Shown here: one piece after another, positions 29,950-37,880 of the stretch | Layout of the letters: every line of letters begins with the position of its first letter | Position numbering within the stretch: position 1 is the stretch's first letter | Source: Raineyella antarctica | GTDB lineage: Bacteria > Actinomycetota > Actinomycetes > Propionibacteriales > Propionibacteriaceae | Assembly (NCBI RefSeq): GCF_900092135.1 | Contig: NZ_FMYF01000003.1 | Span: 248,001 to 312,000 of the forward strand | Length of the DNA: 64,000 nt | Direction: 5' to 3' | Program-made: the position numbers and the translations under genes | The notes under the pieces: model-generated | The model's input: the letters and a program-made list of their open reading frames with translations, nothing else | Told to the model about the DNA's origin: nothing | Databases searched by the model: none

Positions 29950-31161
29950 ATGACCGCCGCGATCCGGAGCTGGTCCGAGCAGGAAGGCGCCGAGCGGGCC
30001 ACCGAACTGTTCGAGCGGACGTACGGCACGGCCCCCGACGGGGTCTGGGCCGCCCCCGGGCGGGTCAACCTGATCGGTGAGCACATCGACTACAACGGCG
30101 GCCCCTGCCTGCCGATCGCCCTGCCGCACCGCACGTACGTCGCACTGCGCCGCCGCCCCGACGACGTCGTCCGGCTGGCCTCCGCCGACGCCGCCCCGGC
30201 CTCGTGGGAGGGATCGCTGGGGGACGTACGTCCCGGCGGCGACTTCCCGTCCTGGGTGGCGTACGCGGCCGGCCCGGCCTGGGCCCTCAGCGCGGAGGAG
30301 GGCGCCCGGCTCGGAGGCTTCGAGGCGGCGATCGTCTCCTGCGTGCCGTGGGGGGCCGGGCTGTCGTCCTCGGCCGCGATCGAGTGCGCGATGGCGCTGG
30401 CCCTCGACGACGCTTTCGGCCTCGGCCTGGGCGGCAGTCCGGAGGGCCGGGCCCGGCTCGCCGCGGTGTGCGTACGGGCCGAGAACGAGGTGGCCGGCGC
30501 CCCGACCGGCGGGATGGACCAGGCCGCGGCGCTGCGCTCGACCGAGGGCCACGCGCTGCTGCTGGACACCCTCGACGGCTCGGTCACCCAGGTCCCGTTC
30601 GACCTGGACGGCGCCGGGCTGGCGCTGCTGGTGGTCGACACCCGGGCCAAGCACGCCCTGGGCGACGGCCAGTACGCCTCGCGGCGGGCCGTCTGCGAAG
30701 CGGTGGCCGAGCGCGAGGGCGTACCGACCCTCGGTGAGCTGGTGGACCCGCAGGCCGTGCTGGCCCGGCTCGACGACCCGGTCGAGCTGCGCCGGGTCCG
30801 GCACGTGGTGACCGAGATCGCCCGCGTCCGGGAGGCGGTCGGGCTGCTGGCCGAGGGCCGGTTCGAGGAGCTGGGCAGGGTGCTGGACGCCTCGCACGCC
30901 TCGCTGCGCGACGACTACGAGGTCAGCGTCGCCGAACTGGACGAGGCCGTGGAGGCCAGCCGGACCGAGGGCGCCCTGGGTGCCCGGATGACCGGCGGCG
31001 GCTTCGGCGGGTCGGCGATCGCCCTGGTCCCGCTGGACCGGGTCGAGCAGGTCGAGGAGGCGGTGACCGCCGCGTTCGTCGGGCGGCGCTGGATCCCGCC
31101 GCACTTCCTGGTGGCCCGCGCCGCCGCGCCCGGGGGCCGGGTCAGGAGCGGGGACCGATGA
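29950..31161 (+). CDS. galK: Galactokinase
   Basis: 403 residues with GHMP-kinase motifs: GRVNLIGEHIDYNGG (galactokinase signature, residues 36-50), the ATP loop PWGAGLSSSAAIE, and the C-terminal MTGGGFGGSAIALV. It phosphorylates galactose to galactose 1-phosphate. The ATG at 29950 is chosen for its spacing from GGGAG; the frame stays open further upstream through the promoter. The next gene starts inside its stop codon (ATGA), so expression is coupled. Confidence 0.93.
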   Translation: MTAAIRSWSEQEGAERATELFERTYGTAPDGVWAAPGRVNLIGEHIDYNGGPCLPIALPHRTYVALRRRPDDVVRLASADAAPASWEGSLGDVRPGGDFPSWVAYAAGPAWALSAEEGARLGGFEAAIVSCVPWGAGLSSSAAIECAMALALDDAFGLGLGGSPEGRARLAAVCVRAENEVAGAPTGGMDQAAALRSTEGHALLLDTLDGSVTQVPFDLDGAGLALLVVDTRAKHALGDGQYASRRAVCEAVAEREGVPTLGELVDPQAVLARLDDPVELRRVRHVVTEIARVREAVGLLAEGRFEELGRVLDASHASLRDDYEVSVAELDEAVEASRTEGALGARMTGGGFGGSAIALVPLDRVEQVEEAVTAAFVGRRWIPPHFLVARAAAPGGRVRSGDR

Positions 31162-32615
31162 GCAGCGATGGACGCCGGCACGCGATCGAGAAGATGCGCC
31201 GGGCGGGAGTGCCGGACCTGGCGATCGAGGTGTTCGGCCGGTACTACGACCAGCTCGAGGCGGGCGACACCGGGCTGGTCCCGGAGGACTCGATCGAGCC
31301 GGTCCTCGACGTCACCGACCTCTCGCAGGTGCGGATCAGCCCCGACGAGCAGGCCGAGGCGCTGTCGCGTACGGTCCTGATCAAGCTGAACGGCGGCCTG
31401 GGCACCTCGATGGGGATGGACCGGGCCAAGTCGCTGCTGCCGGTCCGTGACGGACTGAGCTTCCTGGACATCATCGCCGGCCAGGTCCGGCACAGCCGGC
31501 GGGTCGCCGGGGTGCAGCTGCCGCTGCTGCTGATGGACAGCTTCCGTACCCGCGACGACAGCCTGGCCGCACTGGACGCCCACCCGGACCTGGCCGTGGC
31601 AGGGCTCGCGCCGGACTTCGTCCAGCACCAGGAGCCCAAGCTGCTGGTGGACTCCCTCGAGCCGGTCGAGTGGCCCGCCGATCCGTCCCTGGAGTGGTGC
31701 CCTCCCGGCCACGGCGACATCTACGTGGCGCTGCAGACGACCGGGCTGCTGGACGAGCTGATCGAGCGCGGCTTCCGGTACGCGAACACGTCCAACGCGG
31801 ACAACCTCGGCGCGGCCCCGGACGGGCGGATAGCCGGATGGTTCGCGGCCAGTGGGGCCCCGTACGCCCCTGAGCTGTGTCGTCGCACGCCCGCCGACCG
31901 CAAGGGCGGCCATCTGGGCCGGCGGAAGTCGGACGGCCGGATCATCCTCCGGGACACCGCGCAGACGCCAGAGGAGGACATGCGCTGGTTCACCGACGAG
32001 ACCCGCCATCCGTACTTCCACACCAACAACCTGTGGTTCGACCTGGTCGCGCTGCGCGATGCGCTCGCGGCGCGCGACGGCATCCCGGGCCTGCCGCTGA
32101 TCCGCAACCGCAAGCACGTCGACCCGACTGACAAGGAGTCCCCGGAGGTCTACCAGGTCGAGTGCGCCCTCGGTGCCGTGGTCGAGCTGTTCGACGACCC
32201 GGCCCCGGTGCTGGTCGAACGCGACCGCTTCCTGCCGGTGAAGACCACCGACGACCTGTTGGTGCTGCGCTCCGATGCGTACGAGGTGGGCGAGGACTAC
32301 CGGCTGCGGTTGGTGCCGGAGCGCGCGCCCCTGGTCGACCTGGACCCGCGGCACTACAAGCGGATCGCCGACTTCGACGCCCGCTTCCCGGCCGGGGCCC
32401 CCTCGCTGCGGAACGCGCGCCGGCTGGTGGTGGAGGGCGACTGGACGTTCGGGGCCGGGGTCGTCGCTACCGGTGACGTACGCCTGAGGGACCCGGGCGA
32501 ACCGGCCACGATCCCCGACGGGACCGACCTGGCCGAGTTCGCCGCCGGGCAGCGCCGGGACGCTGACGGCACGGACGACACGGTCGAGCAGGACGAGGAC
32601 GGGAGCACGGCATGA
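31158..32615 (+). CDS. UDPGP-type UTP-sugar-1-phosphate uridylyltransferase
   Basis: 485 residues of the eukaryotic-like UDP-glucose pyrophosphorylase family (not the short bacterial GalU type). The nucleotide-binding loop is KLNGGLGTSMG near residue 75; further signatures are QHQEPKLLVDS, WCPPGHGDIY, and SNADNLGA, with the C-terminal FLPVKTTDDLLVL. In bifidobacteria such an enzyme, encoded in galactose gene sets, accepts galactose 1-phosphate and replaces GalT. Position between galK and a mutarotase-like gene suggests the same here: galactose 1-phosphate plus UTP to UDP-galactose. No galT or galE lies in the window. Confidence 0.88.
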   Translation: MSSDGRRHAIEKMRRAGVPDLAIEVFGRYYDQLEAGDTGLVPEDSIEPVLDVTDLSQVRISPDEQAEALSRTVLIKLNGGLGTSMGMDRAKSLLPVRDGLSFLDIIAGQVRHSRRVAGVQLPLLLMDSFRTRDDSLAALDAHPDLAVAGLAPDFVQHQEPKLLVDSLEPVEWPADPSLEWCPPGHGDIYVALQTTGLLDELIERGFRYANTSNADNLGAAPDGRIAGWFAASGAPYAPELCRRTPADRKGGHLGRRKSDGRIILRDTAQTPEEDMRWFTDETRHPYFHTNNLWFDLVALRDALAARDGIPGLPLIRNRKHVDPTDKESPEVYQVECALGAVVELFDDPAPVLVERDRFLPVKTTDDLLVLRSDAYEVGEDYRLRLVPERAPLVDLDPRHYKRIADFDARFPAGAPSLRNARRLVVEGDWTFGAGVVATGDVRLRDPGEPATIPDGTDLAEFAAGQRRDADGTDDTVEQDEDGSTA

Positions 32616-33580
32616 TCACCCCCAGCCCCACCGGGCGCCAGTTCACCCTCTCCCACGGCGACCAGGAGGCCGTCGTGACCGAACGCGGCGCCGGGCTGCG
32701 CGAGTACCGGGTCGGCGGCCGCGACGTGGTGGTGCCGTACGAGGCGGACGAGGAACCGCCGGCGATGCACGGCGCCATCCTCGCGCCCTGGCCCAACCGG
32801 CTCGCCGACGGGCGGTACACGTTCGACGGGGCCACCCACCAGCTGCCGATCGACGAGCCGGAGCGCCAGGTGGCCATCCACGGCTTCGTCCACAAGGAGA
32901 CCTGGCAGCTGCTCGGCCACTCCGCCGACCAGGCCGAGCTGGGCCTGCAACTCACCGGCCGCCCGGGCTACCCCTTCGCGCTCCACCTGCGGGTGCACTA
33001 CCAACTGGATGCCGGCGGCCTGACCATCCGGCTGGCGACGAGCAACACCGGCGACGACCGGGCGCCGTACGGGGTGGGCTTCCACCCCTGGCTCTCCCCC
33101 GGCGCCGCCGCTGTCGACGACTGCCGGCTGGCGGTGGACGCAGGCTCGTGGATCCGCACGAACGAGCGGCTGTTGCCGGTGGATACCGTGCCGATCCCCG
33201 CGGAGATGGACTTCACCAGGTCGCGGCGGATCAGCACCGCGTCGCTGGATGAGGGGTACGCCGACGCCACGTACCGGCGGGGTCGCTCCTGGGTGCGGCT
33301 GGCTGCGCCGGACGGGTCGGTCGCGGCGGTCTGGATGGAGCCGCCGCTGGCGTTCTGGCAGGTGTGCACCGGCGACTTCCCGGAGACGGGCAGCTACGAG
33401 CGCACCGGAGTGGCCGGTGAGCCGATGTCGTGCCCGGCGAACGCCTTCGTCAGCGGTGACCACCTGGCCGTGATCGAGCCCGGCGCGACCCATACGGTGA
33501 CGTGGGGGCTGCGGCTCGAGCGCGAGGGCACGAACGACCCGGCGTCGGAGGGGGACTCCGAGGAGACGGAGGTGGGGTGA
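32612..33580 (+). CDS. Aldose 1-epimerase family protein
   Basis: 322 residues of the GalM-like beta-sandwich fold, with GAILAPWPNRLADGRYTFDG near residue 50, the general-acid-type histidine in IHGFVHKETW, and GVGFHPWLSP. It probably interconverts alpha- and beta-galactose so that GalK, which uses the alpha form, can act; related proteins act on glucose 6-phosphate or other sugars. Start and stop overlap its neighbours by four bases on both sides (ATGA and GTGA). Confidence 0.88.
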   Translation: MITPSPTGRQFTLSHGDQEAVVTERGAGLREYRVGGRDVVVPYEADEEPPAMHGAILAPWPNRLADGRYTFDGATHQLPIDEPERQVAIHGFVHKETWQLLGHSADQAELGLQLTGRPGYPFALHLRVHYQLDAGGLTIRLATSNTGDDRAPYGVGFHPWLSPGAAAVDDCRLAVDAGSWIRTNERLLPVDTVPIPAEMDFTRSRRISTASLDEGYADATYRRGRSWVRLAAPDGSVAAVWMEPPLAFWQVCTGDFPETGSYERTGVAGEPMSCPANAFVSGDHLAVIEPGATHTVTWGLRLEREGTNDPASEGDSEETEVG

Positions 33581-34593
33581 TTCCGGATCCAGTCCCGCCC
33601 CGGGGCTCGGTGTCGATGGGTGACGTCGCCAAGCTTGCCGGGGTGTCCGCCCAGACCGTCTCGCGGGTGGCGCGAGGCGAGGCTTCGGTGCGGCCGGAAA
33701 CGGCCGAGCGGGTACGCCGGGCGATGCTCCAGCTCAGCTACGTGCCGAACCGGGCGGCGCGCGCCCTGCGGTACGGGGCGTTCCGGACCATCGGGGTGGT
33801 CGGCCACCGGATCGCGCGCACCGGCGAGGCGCACATCATCGAGGCGATCATCACGGCACTGCGAGCTGTCGACTACGAGGTGATGCTGATCGACACCCCG
33901 ACCTCCAGCGCCGAGCACCTGGTCGAGGCGTTCAGCAAGCTGGGCCGTTCGGTCGACGGGATGGTGGTGCTGCGGTTGGAGACCCCCGTGCCGGCACAGG
34001 TGGCGCTTCCCCCCGGGATGCCGATCGTGGTGGGCGACTTCCGCTTCGCCGACAGCCACACCGCCGTCGGCACCGACCAGGCCGGAGGCACTCGGCAGGC
34101 GGTCGAGCACCTCCTGGGCCTGGGCCACCGGACCGTGCACCACGTCTCCGGCCCGACCACCTCGGTCCAGGCCGCGGCCCGCGAGCGCGCCTGGGCCGCC
34201 TGCCTGGCCCGGGCCGACCGGCCGGTCCCCGAGGTCCTGCGCGGGGACTGGACGCCGAGATCGGGCTACGCGGCCGGACAACTGCTGGCCGCCGACCCCG
34301 ACGTGACTGCCGTGTTCTGCGCCAACGACGAGATGGCCCTGGGGCTGCTGCGGGCCTTCCACGAGGCCGGTCGACGGGTGCCGGACGAGGTGTCCGTGGT
34401 CGGCTTCGACGACATCATGGCGGAGTGGCTGTGGCCACCGCTGACCACGATCGCGCAGGACTTCGCCGCGATCGGGCGCGAGCTCGTCTCAGCGCTGATG
34501 GGCCAGCTGGCCGAGCCCGAGCGGGCCAGCACCGAGCGCGTCCTGGTCTCGACCCGGCTGGTGGTCCGGCGGAGCACCGGCCCGGCGAGGTGA
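33577..34593 (+). CDS. LacI family transcriptional regulator
   Basis: 338 residues from the GTG at 33577, which overlaps the upstream stop and has GGAGACGGAGG ahead. N-terminal helix-turn-helix MGDVAKLAGVSAQTVSRV with hinge helix NRAARALRYG, then the two-lobed sugar-binding domain (FCANDEMALGLLRAF, VSVVGFDDI). As part of the galK operon it most likely binds the two palindromes at 29756-29849 and represses galactose genes and itself until galactose is present. Confidence 0.9.
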   Translation: MIPDPVPPRGSVSMGDVAKLAGVSAQTVSRVARGEASVRPETAERVRRAMLQLSYVPNRAARALRYGAFRTIGVVGHRIARTGEAHIIEAIITALRAVDYEVMLIDTPTSSAEHLVEAFSKLGRSVDGMVVLRLETPVPAQVALPPGMPIVVGDFRFADSHTAVGTDQAGGTRQAVEHLLGLGHRTVHHVSGPTTSVQAAARERAWAACLARADRPVPEVLRGDWTPRSGYAAGQLLAADPDVTAVFCANDEMALGLLRAFHEAGRRVPDEVSVVGFDDIMAEWLWPPLTTIAQDFAAIGRELVSALMGQLAEPERASTERVLVSTRLVVRRSTGPAR

Positions 34594-34601
34594 GGGCCTT
34601 C

Positions 34602-35141
34602 ATGACCACAGCCGAAGGCAACCTGACCTGGACGCCCGCCAGCACGCCGGAGGCGACCGCCCTGCTGGCCGGCGCGACCGCCTCCGTGATCACCGACTAT
34701 CCCTCGGCGAAGGTGGCCCCGATCGATGCCGCCCTGGCCGACACCGCCGCGTTCTGCGAGGCGTACGACTCCCCGCCCAGCCACTCCGCCAACTGTGTGG
34801 TCGTGGCCGGCAAGCGGGCCGGGGCCGTGACGTACGCCGCGGTCCTGGTACTGGCCAGCGACCGGGCCGACATCAACGGCGTCGTCCGCCGGCACCTGGG
34901 GGTGCGCAAGATCAGCTTCGCCCCGCAGGAGGAGGCGGTGGAGCTGACCGGGATGGAGTTCGGCGGCATCACGCCGATCGGGCTGCCGACCGAGTGGCCG
35001 CTGCTGATCGACGCCGCGGTGATGGATCGCGACCAGGTGGTGATCGGTTCAGGGATCCGGGGCAGCAAGATCGTCGTCGCACCGGGTGACCTGGCGGCGC
35101 GGAACGGCGCGCTGGTGCTGGAGCTGACGAAGGCGGAGTGA
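34602..35141 (+). CDS. YbaK/EbsC-type aminoacyl-tRNA deacylase-like protein
   Basis: 179 residues of the YbaK/ProX editing fold: HSANCVVVAGKR (the conserved nucleotide-pocket region), ADINGVVRRHLGVRKISFAP and GITPIGLP, which holds the family's GxxxPxG-like loop. These proteins hydrolyse mis-charged aminoacyl-tRNAs, such as Cys-tRNA(Pro). The ATG at 34602 is preferred (GGTGAGGG six bases upstream); a GTG at 34590 overlaps the lacI stop. It is probably co-transcribed with the galactose operon, though unrelated to it in function. Confidence 0.85.
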   Translation: MTTAEGNLTWTPASTPEATALLAGATASVITDYPSAKVAPIDAALADTAAFCEAYDSPPSHSANCVVVAGKRAGAVTYAAVLVLASDRADINGVVRRHLGVRKISFAPQEEAVELTGMEFGGITPIGLPTEWPLLIDAAVMDRDQVVIGSGIRGSKIVVAPGDLAARNGALVLELTKAE

Positions 35142-35148
35142 GGGCAGG

Positions 35149-35166
35149 CGCGCTGGCGCCAGCGCG
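35149..35166. terminator. Perfect palindrome between convergent genes
   Basis: CGCGCTGGCGCCAGCGCG is an 18-base perfect palindrome, seven bases after the YbaK-type stop and 11 bases before the end of the convergent gene. A bidirectional terminator is likely, although a loop-less palindrome can also be a protein site. Confidence 0.45.
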
Positions 35167-35177
35167 AGGGGCGTCGG

Positions 35178-35576
35178 CTAGGGCAGGTCGCCGATCGAGC
35201 TGATGTCGTCGGGCACGTCCGCCGCGACGCCGGCAAGCTCCTCCAGGGTCACGTACTGCAGGGCCGCCTCATGGGTGGCGGCCAGCACCACCGGCGCGAT
35301 CACACCGGCCCGGTAGGCGTGCACCCAGCGCGGGGCGACGACGCACCAGGGGTCCCCCGGGTGCAGGCCCGGGAACCCGTACTGCGGCATCGGGTCGACC
35401 AGGTTGTTGCCGGTCTGCCGCTGGAACTCCAGGAACTCCGCCGTCATCAGCGCGCAGATCGTGTGGCTGCCGACGTCCTCCGGGGACGTGGCACAGTACC
35501 CGTCACGGAAGAAGCCGGTGACCGGGTCGGTGCCACACGGCACGAGGGGTTCGCCGAGAACGTTGCGGGCCTCCAT
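35178..35576 (-). CDS. DUF2237 family protein
   Basis: 132 residues. Family markers: NVLGEPLVPCGTDPVTGFFR at the N-terminus, DVGSHTICALMTAEFLEF, and GDPWCVVAPRWVHAY. DUF2237 is a widespread small protein of unknown function with conserved cysteines. The ATG at 35576 gives the normal family N-terminus; the frame stays open further upstream but runs antiparallel through the next gene. Confidence 0.88.
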   Translation of the reverse strand: MEARNVLGEPLVPCGTDPVTGFFRDGYCATSPEDVGSHTICALMTAEFLEFQRQTGNNLVDPMPQYGFPGLHPGDPWCVVAPRWVHAYRAGVIAPVVLAATHEAALQYVTLEELAGVAADVPDDISSIGDLP

Positions 35577-35598
35577 GCCGCAAACTCTAGGGCCGACG

Positions 35599-35627
35599 GG
35601 CCCGGGTGACCAGAGGCCACCCGGGCC
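35599..35627 (-). terminator. Hairpin after the TIGR03085 gene
   Basis: GGCCCGGGTG and CACCCGGGCC form a ten-pair stem with a nine-base loop just downstream of the TIGR03085 gene's stop. Confidence 0.5.
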
Positions 35628-35638
35628 GGCGTCGCGAC

Positions 35639-36259
35639 CTAGTCGTCGGGGCCGGCCGGCGCCAGCGGGCCGAGCACCTCGACGTGCGCCGCAGCCTCGC
35701 GGCCGAAGGCGTACAGGGCGAGTTCCGTGGGGGTTCCGGTGACCGTGACCACTCCACCCTGGCCGGCCTCCACCTTGCGACCGGTCTTCGCATCCACCAG
35801 CACCGTACGGACACCCCGGCGGCCGAGCTGGAGCATGGCGACCTGCCGCAGCCGGTCCATGATCTCGGCGTCGTCCTCGGCCGACATCTCGCGCGCGGCG
35901 ATCGATGCGTCGGCGCCGCGGCGGACGTCCTCGTGGTGGACCAGGTACTCCAGGGTGTTGGCGACGGCGTCCATCGGCCGCGCCCAGGAGACCTTCGGCG
36001 GCCCGGAGCGGACCATCCCGACCAGCTCGGCGAACGGGTGCTGCTTCTTCGCCTTGGCGATCCTGGCCTCGGTCACGCCGGCGAGCGGCGGCACGGCGAT
36101 ACCGACGGCACCGACCGGGTCGGCTTCGCGGACCCACAGGTGGGCGGCGAGGTCGTAAGCGGTCCACCCCTTGCAGAGGGTGGGTGCATCGGGGCCGACC
36201 TCGAGCATCAGGTCGGCCATGGCGTGGCGTTCGCGCTGGGCAAGCGTGCTGGTGTCCAT
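35639..36259 (-). CDS. TIGR03085 family metal-binding protein
   Basis: 206 residues. The N-terminus LAQRERHAMADLMLEVGPDA followed by PTLCKGWTAYDLAAHLWVRE matches the TIGR03085 group of DinB/mycothiol-maleylpyruvate isomerase-fold proteins found only in actinobacteria. The histidines of AAHL and YLVHHEDVRR are the likely metal ligands. Mycothiol-dependent transfer chemistry is known for relatives, but no substrate can be named. The start is set at the ATG at 36259; 60 bases of leader separate it from a divergent gene's promoter area. Confidence 0.87.
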   Translation of the reverse strand: MDTSTLAQRERHAMADLMLEVGPDAPTLCKGWTAYDLAAHLWVREADPVGAVGIAVPPLAGVTEARIAKAKKQHPFAELVGMVRSGPPKVSWARPMDAVANTLEYLVHHEDVRRGADASIAAREMSAEDDAEIMDRLRQVAMLQLGRRGVRTVLVDAKTGRKVEAGQGGVVTVTGTPTELALYAFGREAAAHVEVLGPLAPAGPDD

Positions 36260-36395
36260 GCTGCACGCTAACCCGGCCGGGCCCGGTTGGGTAGCCCCGA
36301 CGGACGACTCCCTGCGGACCATGTGTCGGGGTTCCGGGGCGGGCCATAACCTGTCAGGCTGGGACCGACGGACGACACCACCACCTGGAGGCGGC

Positions 36396-36851
36396 ATGCC
36401 CACCACTGCTTGGACCTACATCTCCTTCCCCGGCAACGCCCGCGAGGCCATGACCCTGTACCAGGACGTGTTCGGCGGCGAGCTGCGCATCATGTCGTAC
36501 GGCGACATGCCGATGGAGGGAATGCCCTTCGAGCCGGACCCGACGTCGGTCGCGCACGCCTCGCTGGAGTCCGGAAACATCCGGATCGCCGGCGGCGACA
36601 ACCCCGGCCAGGAGCAGGACTCGCTGCGCAGCGACGTCTACTCGATGCTCGTCGGCACCGACACCGCCGAGGAGGGCCAGCGGCTGATCGACGCGCTGAC
36701 CTCCCGCGGCGGCGAGGTCACCATGCCCTTCGTCCGCGCCCCCTGGGGCGACACGTACGGCCAGGTCCGCGACAGGTTCGGGGTGATCTGGGCGTTCGCG
36801 GCCCCGGGCACCGAGGCCGCGGGCTCGGAGGCGCCTGGCTCCGACGCCTGA
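36396..36851 (+). CDS. VOC family protein, PhnB-like
   Basis: 151 residues. WTYISFPGNAREAMTLYQDVFGGEL is the standard opening of PhnB/3-demethylubiquinone-methyltransferase-like glyoxalase-fold proteins, and the final motif WGDTYGQVRDRFGVIW closes the second half. It is a single VOC unit that should dimerise. Biochemical role is not known for the group. TGGAGG precedes the ATG. The 3' end converges on the pirin gene, with eight bases between them. Confidence 0.87.
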   Translation: MPTTAWTYISFPGNAREAMTLYQDVFGGELRIMSYGDMPMEGMPFEPDPTSVAHASLESGNIRIAGGDNPGQEQDSLRSDVYSMLVGTDTAEEGQRLIDALTSRGGEVTMPFVRAPWGDTYGQVRDRFGVIWAFAAPGTEAAGSEAPGSDA

Positions 36852-36859
36852 CGTACGGC

Positions 36860-37750
36860 TCAGGCGCCCGTCGGCCACCGGTTCCACGGTGTCGGCGGCG
36901 CCGGGGTGGGCGGCAGGGCGCTGCTGACGTGGCCGAACCGCTCGGCGCGGCGCTCCGGGTCGTTCCAGATCTCGGTGGCCTCGTCCATCTCCTCGCGGGT
37001 ACGGCCGACGAAGTTCCACGCCATCTGCACCGGCGAGTCGAAGGGCACACCGCCCAGCAGGATCGCGCGGGACAGCTCGTCCACGCTGATCCCCAGCTCG
37101 TCGCGCCCGGGCGCCAGGTAGCCGAGGTGGCCGGGGGTGAGGGACTCCCCGTCGGCACCGGCGCGGCCGCGCAGCACGATCAGCGCGTACTCGTAGTCGG
37201 GCCGCAGCGGTAGCGTCGTCTGCCGCTGCAGGTCGAGTTCGAGCCCGACCAGGTCGGTGTCGCGGCGGGCCGGACTCGTACGCCCCAGGAACTCGCCGGT
37301 GATCACCGTCGCCGCTCCCCCGTCCAGGTCGACGACCGGCAGGTCCGCGTGGTGCGCGAAGTCCTGGTCGCCGTCCCGGGTGGCGTCGGGCTGGGCGATC
37401 CACAGCTGGATGCCCTCGAGGGTTCCGGCGTAGTGTCCGGTGGCCTCCTCGGAGTGGGAGATGCCGCGGCCGGCCGTCATCAGGTTGAGCTGGCCGGGGG
37501 CGATCACCTGCTCCGAGCCGAGCGAGTCCTTGTGCAGGATCTGACCGTCGAGCAGCCAGGTCGCGGTCTGCAGGCCCATGTGGGGGTGCGGGGCCACGTC
37601 GATGCCGTGCTCCTCGGTGACCAGGGCCGGACCCATGTGGTCGGCGAAGCACCAGGCCCCGACCGTACGCAGGCTGCCATGGCGCTGCGGCAGGATGCGG
37701 CGCACCTCGAACGAGCCCAGGTTGGCGGTGCGTGCGTCGAAGAGTTCCAT
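36860..37750 (-). CDS. Pirin family protein
   Basis: 296 residues with the double cupin of pirins. The N-terminal cupin keeps the metal ligands: HPHMGLQT (two His), the later His in GISHSEE, and the Glu of that motif. Some bacterial pirins have quercetinase activity and others modulate metabolic enzymes; this one cannot be assigned. A good promoter lies upstream on the same strand, so it is a single-gene unit. Confidence 0.88.
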   Translation of the reverse strand: MELFDARTANLGSFEVRRILPQRHGSLRTVGAWCFADHMGPALVTEEHGIDVAPHPHMGLQTATWLLDGQILHKDSLGSEQVIAPGQLNLMTAGRGISHSEEATGHYAGTLEGIQLWIAQPDATRDGDQDFAHHADLPVVDLDGGAATVITGEFLGRTSPARRDTDLVGLELDLQRQTTLPLRPDYEYALIVLRGRAGADGESLTPGHLGYLAPGRDELGISVDELSRAILLGGVPFDSPVQMAWNFVGRTREEMDEATEIWNDPERRAERFGHVSSALPPTPAPPTPWNRWPTGA

Positions 37751-37788
37751 GATCAGGTCCTTCCGGAGGTGTTGACGACCCCGGAACC

Positions 37789-37817
37789 ATCATGCACCCG
37801 AGGAGTTGAAAGATCAA
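37789..37817 (-). promoter_or_regulatory. Promoter of the pirin gene
   Basis: On the minus strand TTGATC (37812-37817) and CATGAT (37789-37794) are 17 bases apart, about 40 bases upstream of the pirin start. Confidence 0.5.
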
Positions 37818-37880
37818 TCATCCATTGCGGGGTCAACCCCGCGATCCGGCCAGGCATCAGCCATCCGGCTCGCGCCTGGC

